A stretch of DNA of 64,000 nt from positions 124,001 to 188,000 of the forward strand of contig NW_021167097.1 in assembly GCF_003711515.1 (NCBI RefSeq), in the 5' to 3' direction. Under the pieces are notes generated by a model, which saw nothing but the letters and a program-made list of their open reading frames with translations, was not told where the DNA came from and did not search any database. How positions within the stretch are numbered: position 1 is the first letter of the stretch; each line of letters begins with the position of its first letter. The translations under genes were made by a program, and so were the position numbers. Shown here piece by piece: positions 1-12,523 of this stretch. The stretch is from Sodiomyces alkalinus F11. Its lineage: Eukaryota > Ascomycota > Sordariomycetes > Glomerellales > Plectosphaerellaceae.

Positions 1-652
1 AATAGATAGGAGAAAAGGAGGGAAATGGAACTCATGGCTGCTCTTCTTTTAACAAATAATACATAACTGTATCCATTGCATCCAATGATACTCATGATAT
101 ACCTGTCCTTGAACAATGTTGTATCGGGACTCGGACTTGTCTCCCCTCACAACGATCACATTGACGGCAAAGGTCTGAGGGACCGATAATTCGTAAATAC
201 CAACTTCCACGATACTTTCCATTGCTCTGGCCCAGCATTATGAGGAGAAAGAGTGCGGTTGTAAGATGGACATAGACATTGAGGCTTGCTAAGACATGTG
301 CGGTCTTTCATGTTGATTCAAGAAGATCACAAGTATGAGCAAGGGACTGATGGCTCTATAAAACAAAATTATTTTGTAGCTGTTCTTGCTATACCTAAGG
401 TAGCTAGCGAACGAAGTGGTATCAAATGTGAAGCAGAAAGCAGTATTATGTCAAATATAAAAGTACCCATTCAACCCCAAATTCATGCCCATACCATCCC
501 TTATGTGTCTGTCAAAACCTCAGAGAAAAGTTGCAGTCCAATGGGGGGGAGATGTAACCATCACATGCCACGAGATATGCAGTATCCAATCGTAAAAGCA
601 CGTCCAAGTCAAATTGGGCTCGAAGTACGAAAATCGCAATCACGCAAGTGGC
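1..652. other. 3' flank of the ammonium transporter, no gene seen
   Basis: AT-rich compared with the adjoining exons, with short unsupported reading frames only. It probably contains the 3' untranslated region and terminator of the transporter gene that ends at 653 on the minus strand. Confidence 0.5.
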
Positions 653-2246
653 TTAGGCGGTGGTGGTAGCAGGCGCTGCCTTCTCAGGCTCGGTGCTGTG
701 AGCAGAGGCAGCACGGCTGACACGGGCGGGCTCCTCGCCAGTGATGACGTCGGAGACGTGGCGGCGGACCTCGACGTAGTCGTAGGCGAACTCGCCGCAT
801 TGGACATCATCGAGGCCGAGCTCCTCCTCCTCGGGGGAGACGCGAAGGCTGAGACCGGGGATGAGGTTGAGGACGAAGAGGATGAGGCAGGTCATGACGA
901 AAGACCAGGCAACACCGGCGACGGTGCCGGCGAGCTGGTAGCCGAGCTGGACGAAGTGGCCCTCAATCCAGCCGCCGTCGATCTCGCTGCCGCCATCGAG
1001 GTTGGCCTCCCAGGAACTAGATCGCGGTTAGCTGGCTGGACTAGACTTGAAATAGACGCCGTAGCGAGATAGTGTGAGGGAACAGAAGACGGAAACATAC
1101 GCAGCGAAGATACCAGCCAGAAGGTTACCGACGATACCACCAACACCGTGGACGGCGAAGACATCGAGAGCCTCGTCAATGCCAACAAGGAACTTGAGCT
1201 TGGTGGCGAAGTTGCCGGCGACACCACCAACAATGCCGAAGACGGCGCAAGACCAGATGGGGACGAAGCCGGCAGCGGGGGTGATGGCGACGAGACCGGT
1301 GATGGCGCCGGAGCAGAAGCCAATGGTCGACCACTTGCCCTCCAGACGGTAGTCGAGCAGGACCCAGGTCAGGCCAGACAAGCAAGCAGTCAGGTTGGTG
1401 ATGAAGAGGACCTGGGCAGTGAGGACGTTGGCAGCGAGGGTGGAGCCACCGTTGAAGCCGAACCAGCCGACCCAGAGGAAGACGGTGCCGAGCATGACGT
1501 TGGTGACGTTATGGGGCCGGTAGGGGAGACCGTTCAGGCGCTCGTAGCCGGTCCTCTTGCCGATCATGAGAGAGTAGGCGAGGGCGGTGACACCGGAGTT
1601 GATGTGGACGGGAGTACCACCGGCGAAATCGATGGAGCCTATGGCGTGAAGCCAGCCGTTGGCGCCCCAGGTCCAGCAGGCGATGGGGTCGTAGACGAGG
1701 GTGGACCAGATGAAGACGAAGACGAGGGCGGGGAGGATGCGGCCACGGTCGGCAACGGCACCAAGGGCGAGAGCCGGACTAAGGAGCAACACATGCCGTT
1801 AGTGTTTGGTTTCCAGCTAGATATGACGGTCGTCGCGAAGAAGGGGAAACCTAAAAGAAAAGCCTGGGGTGAAAGAAAAGAAAAAAGACTCACGTAATGG
1901 CAGCGAAGAGACCCTGGTAGGTAGCGAAGAGAATCTCGGGAATGCCATCAGCATCGGCACCACCAACGTTCCGGAAGCCGATGTTGTCGAGGTTGCCGAT
2001 GAAGGCGCTGCCGGTAGCGGAGAAGGTCAGGGAGTAACCCCAGAACCACCATTGGACTGTAGCAACGGCGTGGGCGAGCATGATGATGACCATGAGGGAC
2101 AGGGCCGACTTGCGACGGGCGAGACCGGCGTAGAAAAAGCCAACACCTGGGATCATGAGCATAACCAGGGCGGCGGAAACGCACATCCAGGCTATATCGC
2201 CCTTGTCGAACTGCTCGTTCATCTCTATTCTCTGGGTGAGGTCCAT
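653..2246 (-). CDS. Ammonium transporter (Mep/Amt family), three exons
   Basis: Plasma-membrane ammonium permease of the Mep/Amt/Rh family. Exons are 2246-1894, 1778-1101 and 1016-653, giving 464 residues, a normal length for a fungal Mep. Donors are GTGAGT and GTATGT; acceptors are TTAG and CTAG, the second with an AGCTAAC branch site. Visible family marks are the N-terminal GVGFFYAGLARRKSAL helix, the QWWFWGYSLTFS segment, the hydrophobic membrane segments that follow, and the DVFAVHGVGGIVGNLLAGIF segment carrying a conserved pore histidine. The C-terminal tail from about residue 385 is cytosolic and acidic and ends in an Ala/Thr-rich stretch. The start at 2246 opens directly into the first helix. 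GATA motifs lie upstream (2717-2726, 2895-2900), fitting nitrogen control, though this is inferred. Mep1/MepA-type and Mep2/MeaA-type (sensor) cannot be told apart here. Confidence 0.96.
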
Positions 2247-5200
2247 GGTGACGAAAGGCGCGCGCGAACGCGACTAGAACAAGGACAGTGTCGAGATGGT
2301 ATGGGTGGTTTGGTAGCCCCCAGCGATCGTAGTTCTAGGCCCTCGGTAGATCTGGGAGACAATCCACAAATCTGGCACCGCAACGAAAAAGGAGGGGAAG
2401 GGGTGAAGAAGGGAAAGGGGGATGAAAAAAGAATGAGGAGGATGGAGGGAGAGTAGTATTCCGAAAGATTGTCCCCGGGGGATTTGGACGAACTAAATAA
2501 ATAATCATGGAAGGGGTCTCCTCAGACCACTGAGACCTGATATCCAGCCGTATCGTAACCATGGACGGCAAGTAGTTACCACAGATATCCTTGCGTTTGC
2601 TCATCATCGATCGGCCGCTTAGCCTGTGCTACAACGTATGTGCTACCGGCGCGGGAGGAGGCCCCGAACAGGGGGGGCCTCGGTGGGATGTACGTTGTAT
2701 GTACCGATGAAGCTGAGATAGATAAGCAGCATCTTTGACATCTCGTTAGAGAAAGGGTTAGACCGTGGGACGTTCTGATATTGGTAGCCAAGCGAGACAA
2801 GGGTGGGCACTGGAGCCAAGATTGCCTACCTTAGGTTGTTGACCAGGCGGGACGGATAGAATTGGCATGGGGGGGCATTGTGGGGACTCGCGTAGATAAG
2901 CTGGGGAGCTGAGACTGTTTTCTTTTTTTCTTTTGTTTTGTTCTTTCGATGAAATCGTACGTGTTCTGCCTTGTTCGTTCTCGAGCCAGGAAAGGACTTG
3001 ATCAGTCTTTGTGATGAGGAAGAGAGAAGATGGTCATCCAGTGGACGAAAAAGAAATGTGGGTTGAGGAGGGAAGAAAGACTCGAGACGAGAAAGCACGG
3101 GACCAAGGGTAAGGGCATGATAAGTAGGTACCTATCTACCTAGGTAAGGTACTCAGCAGGAAGAGACTGCCTGCCCGCTGCATGTGCACAACGTACGTAC
3201 CTTAAGGTAGGGACTTTGTACATATGTGCGAAAGTACCTTACATTGTACTTCCAAGATGATGTTCAATAAGGTAAGGTACCTAGGTACCTACCTGTATCC
3301 TTCATCCCGTGCCCACCATACCTTAGGTATGATGTCAAGACCGAGACTGGAGTGTTTTCGACATTAGCCAACCTGGGCAATCCTAGAAACATGCCTCGCT
3401 CTACCGGTTATTTTGTCCAAATTGGATACAGGCGCCTAGGTACCGTACATAAGGTGGTGGGTGAAGCAATGCTTTGCTTTGTACGAACGACATACTGTAC
3501 CATAGCTGCAGCTGCATCCCCAGAGTCCACTAATCCGGTCCACCTCAGGTACGTACTGTACGGAGTACCTCTAGTTCCCACGCTACAGGGTGACATGGGC
3601 CGGACGCGCTAACGCATATTCGGAGCGCCACCATATCAAAGTACTGATAAGAAACGTTCTCCTTTCCAACCTGGAAGGTCTGGCATTTTCAGTCACTTCA
3701 TTTCGGTAGTAGTGTCGCGAGCACTTTGAATGTCCTCGGTCTTTTTTCATTTTCTTTTCATTTTTCTTTTCCTTTTTTCCTTCCTTTTTTATTAAGAGGA
3801 ATACTAAAAAAAAAAAAAAAACAGAAATGAACTACTATCCAAACCGTGATCATGAAGTCGAGGACCAAGCCCTTAGTGTACACGTGTACAACGTAAATGA
3901 ACTAACACTAAAAGCAGGCGGCGTGTTCGGGTGAAAACGCTGTGGGTTGCGCCAGTGAGCCTGAATAATAAGAGCCAGATATTCAGACATTCACCTCGGA
4001 TCCTAGATCGTCCGGCTAATATAAACAGTCTGCGTATTCTATTCTGGTCGAACCGAAACCGAAATCGCAGTGCAGCTGAACAGCGAGCGCATCTTTTTTC
4101 GGTCCAAGGTACAACGTACATACAAGTGGAAGACCACTCGGGAAATTCAGGGAAATCACGGTGTGGGTGCTATTCGTTGGGATTGGCTGGCGCACGAACC
4201 AATAGATAAGCAGATGTAAGCACCCAGGTCGCGAGAAATAATAGAGATAATAATCGAAATTATATCCATTCCTAACATCCACCCCAGTGAATGATACAGC
4301 TGTCTCAGACCTGAGACCTGTTCTGTAGTTTGTCCCAGATCCCAAATCTCGGTGTTATGCGAGCTGGTACGGCGTATATTCATCCTACCTATCATACTCA
4401 TCGCCATAACAGGGACATTGTAGGGAGCTGGCAGTTGTGTGGTCAGATTTGAAGGCCAAGAAGCAGACAAGACAAACTATTAAAAAGATTCATTTTTATA
4501 AAGAAAGAAAGAAAACTCAAGAGCAACAGCTCGCAGATTGCCAGACGGCTGTTTGGCTCTTGGTCGTTAATTTACTTGGCCTTACGAGAATCCCTGAGTA
4601 TGAAGACGCCTCACCTCTTATCTGTGATTCCCAGGCTTTGGGACAGAACCAGAGACAAAGGTAGACCGTCATTGATTGGCCGTTTCCTCTTATCTCTTGG
4701 CAGACGGGGATCCTAATGCATGGGGCCTCTTGGCGAGATAGCGGAAGGCCCACCCAATTGACGTGCCCTAAGCCCTGCAGACATCCCTGCCGCTGGCAAC
4801 CGGTTTCACCCAGGGATCCCTGCGAGGCGCAGCTCAACGTGGTGTGGTGATCGGCTCCTTTGGGCATTCATTCGGTATGCATATCCATAATCCGTAGTGG
4901 ACGGATCAATGCCTTTCAACGTCTGATCATGGTCGACGTGGTTGTTCTGCGCAATCAGCTTCTTGGGCACACATCATCCCCTGCGATGTGAAATGATTGA
5001 GAAAAATGTGTCACTTGCTTGACTACTCGATATCAATTACATTTTAAACCGCAGCAGCAGACTTGATCCGACTTGAAACATCCTCTCTCGGATCTCTCTA
5101 TGTGTACCCGTATGGGATACTCGACGCAGACCAACTCATAGGTACGATGTGTGAATCAACCCTTATCCCTACGGATCTGGACTACCGTTGCATAATCTTA

Positions 5201-6173
5201 CCGTGTTTCCCATGTAATTACCCAGGCCAGGGCCCAGGCGTCTGCTCCGAGCACTGTCGCATCATGCATGTGCTCCATTGTGATAGCAATCTCGGATTTG
5301 TCAAGATTCAACCAAGTACGTGTGCTGCTTTCCTTTAGAAGTTCTCTTTTACGATTCCGCCCAACCTAGGACAGGTGAGACGATTTGACTGCCGAATTCG
5401 CAATGATCACCCTGCCCATCCTTGTTGACCCGCGAAAGCGATGTCACAATCCGGGGCATGCTCCCCCCAAGACCCTGCTTCTCAGCGCCCGCAAGCGGTC
5501 GATTTCCTGGATCCAGTCCTCCCCCAACAATGCGTCTCTGCGGGCGTCGTGACTGTTTCCTGACGGCCCTTCCCTACTCCCGAACTGCGTCTGCGTTCTC
5601 TTGTAGGGCTCAGCGGGCGCAACATCCCCAAAGTGTCGGACCGCCATGTGGTATATAAGGGACCAATGTCCCATGTGTTCTCGATGTCTGTCTGGGGCTG
5701 TTACTGAGTTACTGATGTGTGGATTTCTCTGTTCTCCTAACGGCTTCAGTACCCGGAGACACGTACTAACTACGGTATCGGATGACCACGCCAGCACAAG
5801 TGTGTATAGGACCAGACAACCTTGCTAGACAGCCCGAAGCACCCAGGCATTGGGTACTCACAGTCCTATCAGCAACCACCAACGGTGTTTCCTTTGTCCC
5901 GCTTGATTGTCAAGGTACAGCGAGTGCGCCAAGCAAACCGTACCGGTTGAGTCGAGTGATAACCCGGATGGCGGGTTCGAATCGATTCGCTACCACAGCA
6001 TATTGATATATGCATTCTCAACACACAAGACGCCGACCTTTAGACTGGACAAGTTCCTTTAACAACATCGTCTCTCGCCGACGCTAGTCCTGTCATGTCT
6101 CCCCAGCGGAGGTCAAGGCCTATTGTCCCTAAAGACGCTTGATCTTCATCCTCGTCGCCTTCCCCCCCCTACA
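2247..6173. other. Long intergenic region, no gene supported
   Basis: Nearly 4 kb without a convincing coding frame on either strand. The first part must hold the transporter promoter and leader. 3120-3330 is crowded with short palindromic ACCTTAGGTA/TACCTAGGTA-type units (3120-3155, 3195-3210, 3265-3295, 3315-3330). 3740-3825 is a T-rich then A-rich low-complexity tract. A T-loop-like GGTTCGAATC at about 5974 has no tRNA fold around it. GC content is lower than in neighbouring genes, but there is no clear transposon sequence. Confidence 0.5.
2717..2726 (+). promoter_or_regulatory. Tandem GATA sites upstream of the ammonium transporter
   Basis: GATAGATAAG, two overlapping GATA cores about 470 bp upstream of the transporter start; a further GATAAG lies at 2895-2900. 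AreA/NIT2-type GATA factors act on clustered GATA cores upstream of nitrogen genes. The motif is short, so occurrence by chance is possible. Confidence 0.4.
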
Positions 6174-7036
6174 CTAGCACGTCATGCCGCCGTCGATCGG
6201 GAAGACCGAACCCGAAATGTACCGGCTCTCATCCGTCAACAGGAATATGATGAGGGATGCAACTTCGTCTGCTGTGCCAGCCCTCTGAATCGGCGTGCTG
6301 AAGTTGGGCGTCGCGTTCGCATCCAGTCTACCCAGGGCATCCCGCAGCAGAGGTGTCTCAATCGGACCGCTACAATGTCATTTCATATCAGTACCACACA
6401 ACACATATCATCTCTCGTATGCATCACACCAGCATTTCCGTCAACTGGGGAAAACCAGAAATCAACTTACGGAGCAACGGCATTCACTCTCAGGTTCCTC
6501 GCCCCAAACTCCTTCGCAGCAACCTTGGTCAGACCGCACACGGCATGCTTGCTGGCATGGTAGGCCGCAGCGTGGGGCAAGCCAACCAAGCCCGCCACCG
6601 AGGCCACATTAACAATGGACCCCCCGTCGCGGAGCTTGGGGATCTGGGCCCTCATGCACTTCATCACACCCCCCGCGTTGACGCCCATGACGAACTCCCA
6701 GTCCTGGTCGTCGATCTCCGCCATGGTGGCCACGTTCTGCTGCGTCCCCAGCACGCCGGCCGCGTTGGCCGCGCCGTCGAGCGGGCCGAACTTGGCGACA
6801 GCGGCGTCGATCCAGGCGTTCACGGCCGCCGAGTCCCGCACGTCGACCGCCTGCGCGTGGATGTTGGCGGCGCCGTGGGCGGCGGTCAGCTCGGCTTCCA
6901 CTTCGGAGAGGAGCTTGGCGTTGGCGTCGGCGAGGGAGAGGCGGGCGCCCAGGGAGGCGAGTTGGACGGCGGTTGCGCGGCCGATGCCCGAGGCGGCGCC
7001 GGTGAGGGCGATGACTTTGCCTTTGATGCTGTTCAT
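6174..7036 (-). CDS. Short-chain dehydrogenase/reductase (classical SDR), two exons
   Basis: NAD(P)-dependent oxidoreductase, substrate unknown. Exons 7036-6471 (566 nt) and 6369-6174 encode 253 residues, the classical SDR size. The Rossmann glycine motif TGAASGIG is near the N-terminus, the active site shows the NVASVAG serine strand and YHASK (Tyr/Lys), and AVAPGPIETPL follows. The C-terminus has the DESRYISGSVFPIDGG block typical of the family. An aspartate after the second beta strand (LADANAK) suggests NAD(H) preference. An in-frame extension upstream of 7036 is Ser/Pro/Arg-rich and unlike SDRs, so MNSIKGKV is taken as the start. The donor is GTAAGT, the acceptor TGTAG. The SDR at 32691-33513 has the same exon-1 length and intron phase. 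Confidence 0.94.
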
Positions 7037-8813
7037 TGCGGCTGCGCGCGGTGTTTTAGTTTGAGCTCTGGGGAGGGGGTGTGGTTTGATTCGGGCTTTT
7101 CGAGGGTGAGTCGAGGTAAGAGGGTCAGGCGATGATGGATTCTGGTTTCTGTCGCGGGAGGAGAAGGATTCGGCTTGCGGTGATATTGTTGCACGACATG
7201 AACGATGCAAGAGAAGTTGGTGCGGTTTAAGTATATGGACTCATCACAATCACAAGCTGGCTGGGGTCGTTCGAGTGGTGCCACAGCCTCTGGTCATGTT
7301 CTCGGCTAACATTTGCCTGGGATCAGATCCACCCCCGCATTCGTAGAGAGGCAGCCGAGACGTCTGGTCTGGGGCTAAAGTCGATCAGGTTTAGAAACAC
7401 TCAATCGTTCCTTACGCTTGTCACAGAATGGACATGTGTGGTCTTGGGCGGTTTGGGAGTGGATTTGCCCTCCTGGCAGTGTGTTTTCATGGGGCTGTTT
7501 TCTGGTCACGACTCACCACTGACGAGAAATAGCATCCCCACAAAGCATGGCATGGCAGGAGGCTGACGGCTTTCTTACCCGTAACGTCACGGAGTCTTGT
7601 ATAGCTACTGAGTAAACATGGTAGAAATATATTGCCCTTCACGGCGTCCTTCGATTTGTTTAGCAGCTACAGCGATCGGAGCCCATCGAGGAGTTAAGAC
7701 GCGAAGTTGCGGTGGATCCCGGACCCACTCTCTCCGGCCCCCTGGGGTACGCTTCGCGGATATCGGGTACCGAGGAATCGAGGAACAATAGAAAACGCCC
7801 ATCCGGACTAGAGGAGGAGGGGCATGTCCTGCTGAGGTAAGCACTGGGGGATGCACGACCAACACCAGTCGATTCGCTCTCGGCCGAGTCACCACGTAAC
7901 CAGATGCCTCAGAGAATGCAACTTGAGTTGACCGATTTAATCCACCCAAGCTTCATGGTATTGGTTCATAGGTAGTTTTTCTTAGTAAAATCGAGGTTAT
8001 GATATTCGGTATGGTACGGAGTGGTTCGAAGCGTTCATGTTCTTTGACTTTTCTGACCTCTCTTCAATTTCTACTCGAAGAGAAGTTCCATGACAGACGG
8101 AACTAAACGATATTTGACCGAGTTCTCATCAACGACTGCATTTAGAATCCATAAACAAAACAGACTCAACACTCAAGACTCAAGAGACATAGCTATTTCC
8201 TAGATATTTCACCACCACGTATAAACAGTACAGTCGCGTCAGGCGCAAGTCTTCGTGCAGTGGACTGACTTTTGTATCGACGGAGAGTCAGGTCCGGGCA
8301 TATATGATATATATAATATTAGTTCGCACGACGACTGTCTACGATTTACCGAAATTCATAGCCATGCATCCCACCCCCGCGCCCCGGATGTGTCTCCTCC
8401 CCCTCCCCCGCATGCTCAGGTACGGAAAGGTGCTGTACCAAGTTACGTGTTGTACTATTGGTCAAGCGCTACTTCTCCATTATCTCGACTCGCGATCTCA
8501 ACGGCGCATCCCCAAGATCCCCCCACATGTTCGTTCCCCCACAGGCATCTCCGCCAGTCGCGATGTCGGCATTCCGCAGATTCTGAAAACGAAAGAAAAA
8601 AAGACTATAGACTAGCTGTCGCACTACCCACTAACCCACGTGATGCTGGGTTTGGAGATGTTCTTTTAATTCTGACAGTATCTTCCATAAAAAAAGGTTT
8701 CTTGTACGAGCAAGCTCTTCTCTTTAGTTTTGGACACTTTCATTTCTTCACTTCGTTGTCGTTCTAGTCGTGTTATCGTCTGTCCAGCGGCTTCTGTTGC
8801 GTTGCGTTCAAAG
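7037..8813. other. Divergent promoter region between SDR and P450
   Basis: About 1.8 kb between two divergently transcribed genes, so it holds both promoters. No coding frame with recognisable protein character and no repeat family was seen. Confidence 0.5.
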
Positions 8814-10694
8814 ATGAAGGTCACCTATATTGTAGCACTCGGCGTGCTTGCCGCCTTGATCGTGCGCCTGTTGATGATCGGGAGGCGACCCAAGAACTAT
8901 CCTCCTGGGCCTCCGACATTACCTATCCTCGGAAACATCCATCAGGTGCGCTCCCCTTTCTCACTTATACGACTGCTCTGTTTCTGTGGTCCACTGGTCT
9001 CAAGTCATCCTGTTGTCGTTGATCAGTCTCGCTTACACAAAAGTTGTCAACAGTTGGCCACTAGAGATTCCCATCTTCAGTTTGAGAAGTGGGCGCGCGA
9101 ATATGGCCCGGTTTACAGCCTCATGCTAGGCACCAAGACCCTGGTTGTGCTCTCGAGCGACAAGGCCGTCAAAGACTTGATGGACAAACGAAGCGGCAAA
9201 TACTCCCACAGACAAGAGATGTACATTGGCCAGACCCTATGCAGTGGTGATCTCCGAGTGTTGATGATGGTTAGTTGATCTCGAGGGATCCTTTCACCAT
9301 TCACCTAGACACCATGGAAACTAACATTCGACCAGGGATACGGCCCACGATGGCGTGCAGTACGCTATGCTCCGACGTCCAACGAGACGTCCTTCCTCCC
9401 GTCGACCTGATGAAGTGCTTTTTGACTAACACGCACAATACAGGCCCGGAAGATGATTCACGGACTCCTCAACGTCTCGGCTGCCAAGTCCTACGTGCCC
9501 TACCAAGTCCTCGAAAACAAGCAGATGCTTTACGAGATGCTCGTCGACCCCGACCACTTCTTGTATCACATTCGCCGGTACTCCAACGCCCTGACCACGA
9601 CCATGGTCTTCGGATGGCGGACCCCCACCTACGAGGACGACAAGATGAAGCAGCTCTTCGACGGCTTCTCCGAGTTTGCCGAACTCAACCAGACCGGCAC
9701 GGCAGCGCTCATCGACTTCTTCCCCTGGCTCCGCTTCCTGCCCGACTTCCTCATCCCCGTGCGCCAAAAGGCCAAGGACCTCCACCGGAAGGAAAAGGCC
9801 CTGTACCTCAGCCACTGGCTCAAGGTGAAGGAGGAGATCAACAACGGCACGGCCAAGCCCTGCTTCTGCGAGGAGATGGCGGCCGCGCAAAAGGCCGAGG
9901 GCTCCTTCGACGACGACCAGGCCGCCTACGTCTCCGGCACCCTGCTGGAGGCCGGCTCCGACACCACCTCCAGCACGCTGTACGCCTTCGTCCAGGCCAT
10001 GCTGCTGTACCCGGAAGTGCAGCAGAAGGCCTTCGAGGAGATCGACCGCGTGGTCGGCCGCGACCGCATGCCCACCATGGAAGACGACTGCGACCTGCCC
10101 TACATCCGCGCCTGCATGAAGGAGACGCTGCGCTGGATGCCGACCACCATCCTGGGCGCCGTGCCCCACGCCGTCACCCACGACGACTACTACGAGGGGT
10201 ACCTGATCCCCAAGAACGCCGGCGTCATGAACAACGTCTGGGCCATCCACATGGACCCCAACCGCCACCCGGACCCGCGCCGCTTCGACCCGGAGAGGTA
10301 CGTCAACGACCACCAGAGCCTGGGCGACGCCGCCGCGAACCCGGACGCCAGCAAGCGCGACCAGTTCACTTTCGGTGCGGGCCGCCGCATCTGCCCGGGC
10401 ATCCACGTCGCCGAGCGGAGTCTGTTCCTCGGCATGTCGCGGATCCTGTGGGCCTTCCAGATCGAGCCCAAGGTCGGCGCCGACGGGAAGCCCATCCTCC
10501 CGGACCCGGACAGGCTGACGCAGGGGTTCGTGTGCATGCCGGAGGAGTTCCCGGCCCAGATCACGCCGAGGAACCAGGCCAAGGCGGATACGGTGGTGCG
10601 GGAGTGGCACGAGGCCGAGAAGGAGTGTTTGGATCCGGTGACGAAGCAGTGGCGCGTGTCGCCTGTGCCTTCCAGGGTTAATGGAAAGATATAA
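8814..10694 (+). CDS. Cytochrome P450 monooxygenase, four exons
   Basis: Haem-thiolate monooxygenase, anchored in the ER by an N-terminal helix (residues about 4-24) followed by the proline hinge YPPGPPTLPILGN. Exons 8814-8945, 9054-9269, 9336-9359 (a 24-nt micro-exon) and 9444-10694 join in frame to 540 residues. The I-helix motif AGSDTT is at about 294-299, ExxR is KETLR (E351, R354), and the haem loop FGAGRRICPG has the ligand Cys441. The sequence resembles fungal microsomal P450s of secondary and xenobiotic metabolism, in the broad group around O-methylsterigmatocystin oxidoreductase, but the CYP family cannot be fixed by eye. Start: ATG at 8814 immediately before the membrane helix; an in-frame ATG at 8730 would add an unlikely leader. 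It lies 645 bp upstream of a same-strand alcohol dehydrogenase, so the two may serve consecutive oxidation steps (inferred). Confidence 0.95.
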
Positions 10695-11339
10695 GATGTT
10701 GGAGTTTCCAAACAGATATGCGATGGATGGACTTGGTTACACATGGTGATGTTTTGTCTTGAGCGACAGTCACTTGGTACACTTGACTTTGACTCCTGGT
10801 GTAAGACAACGAGTCAGATCCCCAGGGGCTACGAAGTACCTTCAACCTGGTCCTGGTGTACACACACAAAAACACGCAGACGCGCAAGAAAACGGAGCAA
10901 AAAAAGCAATCCGAAATCTGCTCGGTAGATAATGTTTGCATATGCCGTACTCCATTCTCCGGGGCTTTAGAAGATATTAGACGGATGCGGGGTGTGGAGT
11001 TGGGGCCCTTTACCTACAATAGCGTTGTACTTTGTGGAGTTGTGAATAGCTTCAAGTTCACTCAAGCTAAGGTTACTTTTACCCCTGAGTCCCTGGATCC
11101 CTGATCTTTTTCCCACCTCCTCCCCGGAAGAAGCTCCACCTATTCCCCCACCACCACCCCGCCATGATCCATCCGGCCTATTCCCGCCAGTCTGCTTTGG
11201 TTCTTGCTTGGATCTCAACTTTCAAGACTAGGTTATCATCACGATGCTTCTCAAAAAAACACCCTTTCGTCTGCCATCCAGATGCTGCAGTAGCCCGTCC
11301 CTCCCTCCCGAAATTCGACCACCCCTGAATCCTACAACC
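10695..11339. other. Intergenic between P450 and alcohol dehydrogenase
   Basis: Contains the P450 3' end and the alcohol dehydrogenase promoter. No independent gene is supported. Confidence 0.5.
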
Positions 11340-12523
11340 ATGCCGCGCACCACCACCGCCCTCGTCCTCACCGCCATCAAAGGCCCCTTCGAGCTCCGCG
11401 AAATCCACCTCAACGCCATCAACCCGGACGAAGCCCTCGTCGAAATCCACGCCTCGGGCGTCTGCCACACCGACCTCTCCTGCGCCGATGGAACCCTCCC
11501 AGGCGCCCCGGGCGCCGTCCTCGGCCACGAAGGCGCCGGCGTCGTCCTCGAAGTAGGCTCGGCCGTCACCTCCGTGTCCCCAGGCGACAAGGTCCTCCTC
11601 TCCTTCTCCCACTGCGAGACCTGCGGGCCCTGCGTCTCGGGGCACCCGGCCTACTGCTACGACTTCAACCCGCGCAACTTTGGCGGCAAGCGCCCGGACG
11701 GTTCGAGCGCCGTGGTCGAAGCCGACGGGACGACCCCCGTGTTCAGCCAGTTTTTCGGCCAGAGCTCGTTTGCCCGCCACGCGCTCGTGCACAGGTCCAG
11801 CCTCGTCAAGGTCCCGCCCCAGACGAACACGAACCTGGCGCTCCTCGCCCCCCTGGGATGCGGCGTGCAGACGGGCGCGGGGGCCGTGCTGAACACCCTC
11901 GACGCGCGGGAGGGGAGCACGCTGGCCGTGTTCGGCGTCGGGTCCGTGGGCATGAGCGCCGTTCTCGCGGGGAAGATGAGGAGGGCGAAGGCGATCATCG
12001 CGGTGGATCTGCAGCCGGCCAGGCTCGAGCTCGCGAAACGGCTGGGTGCCACCCATGCCATCCTGGGCTCGGCGGACGTCGTGGGGGAGATTCGGGAGAT
12101 TTGCCCCCCTGTCGGGGTGGACTTTGCTGTCGACTGTACCGGCAGTACGGCGGTCATCAAGACTATGATTGACGCTCTTGGCACGAGGGGCAGAGGTGCT
12201 ACGGCGGGGGCGCCAGGGTTTGGGTCTCACGTCAATGTCGATGTGATGGAGCACCTTACCTATGGTAAGGAGTATGTTGGTTGCTGTGAAGGAGACAGCC
12301 TTCCTTCAAAGGTGAGTTTACTTGTGCCGCGCATTGGTGCTTGTTTGGAATCGTGATCCCGACTAATTTCGTTCAGTTCATTCCCTACTTGATAGAGATG
12401 CACGCAAAGGGCGAGCTGCCTCTAGAGGAGCTCATCACGTTTTACGATGTGAAGGATTACGAGAAGGCCATCGAGGATAGCAAAAGCGGAAAGGCACTGA
12501 AGGCGGTATTGAAATGGCAATGA
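11340..12523 (+). CDS. Zinc-dependent alcohol dehydrogenase, aryl-alcohol type
   Basis: Medium-chain Zn alcohol dehydrogenase oxidising a primary or aryl alcohol to the aldehyde with NAD(P). Exons 11340-12311 and 12377-12523 encode 372 residues. Catalytic zinc ligands: Cys42 in CHTD, His63/Glu64 in GHEGAG, and the cysteine in LGCGVQTGAG. Structural zinc ligands are Cys92, Cys95, Cys98 and Cys106. The nucleotide-binding motif is GVGSVG. The C-terminal pattern LPLEELITFY...AIEDSKSGKALKAV is characteristic of the family. The ATG at 11340 starts directly at the catalytic domain; an in-frame ATG at 11244 would add 32 residues with a cysteine pair and no clear targeting signal, so it is less likely. 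It follows the P450 on the same strand. Confidence 0.95.

Noticed and set aside
5935..6000. tRNA-like segment with GCGGGTTCGAATC
   Set aside because: The T-loop-like core is present, but no acceptor, D or anticodon stems can be formed around it.
9426..10610. Long minus-strand open frame opposite the P450
   Set aside because: Shadow of the GC-rich P450 exon; Val/Gly/His/Asp composition without motifs, while the plus strand has all P450 signatures.
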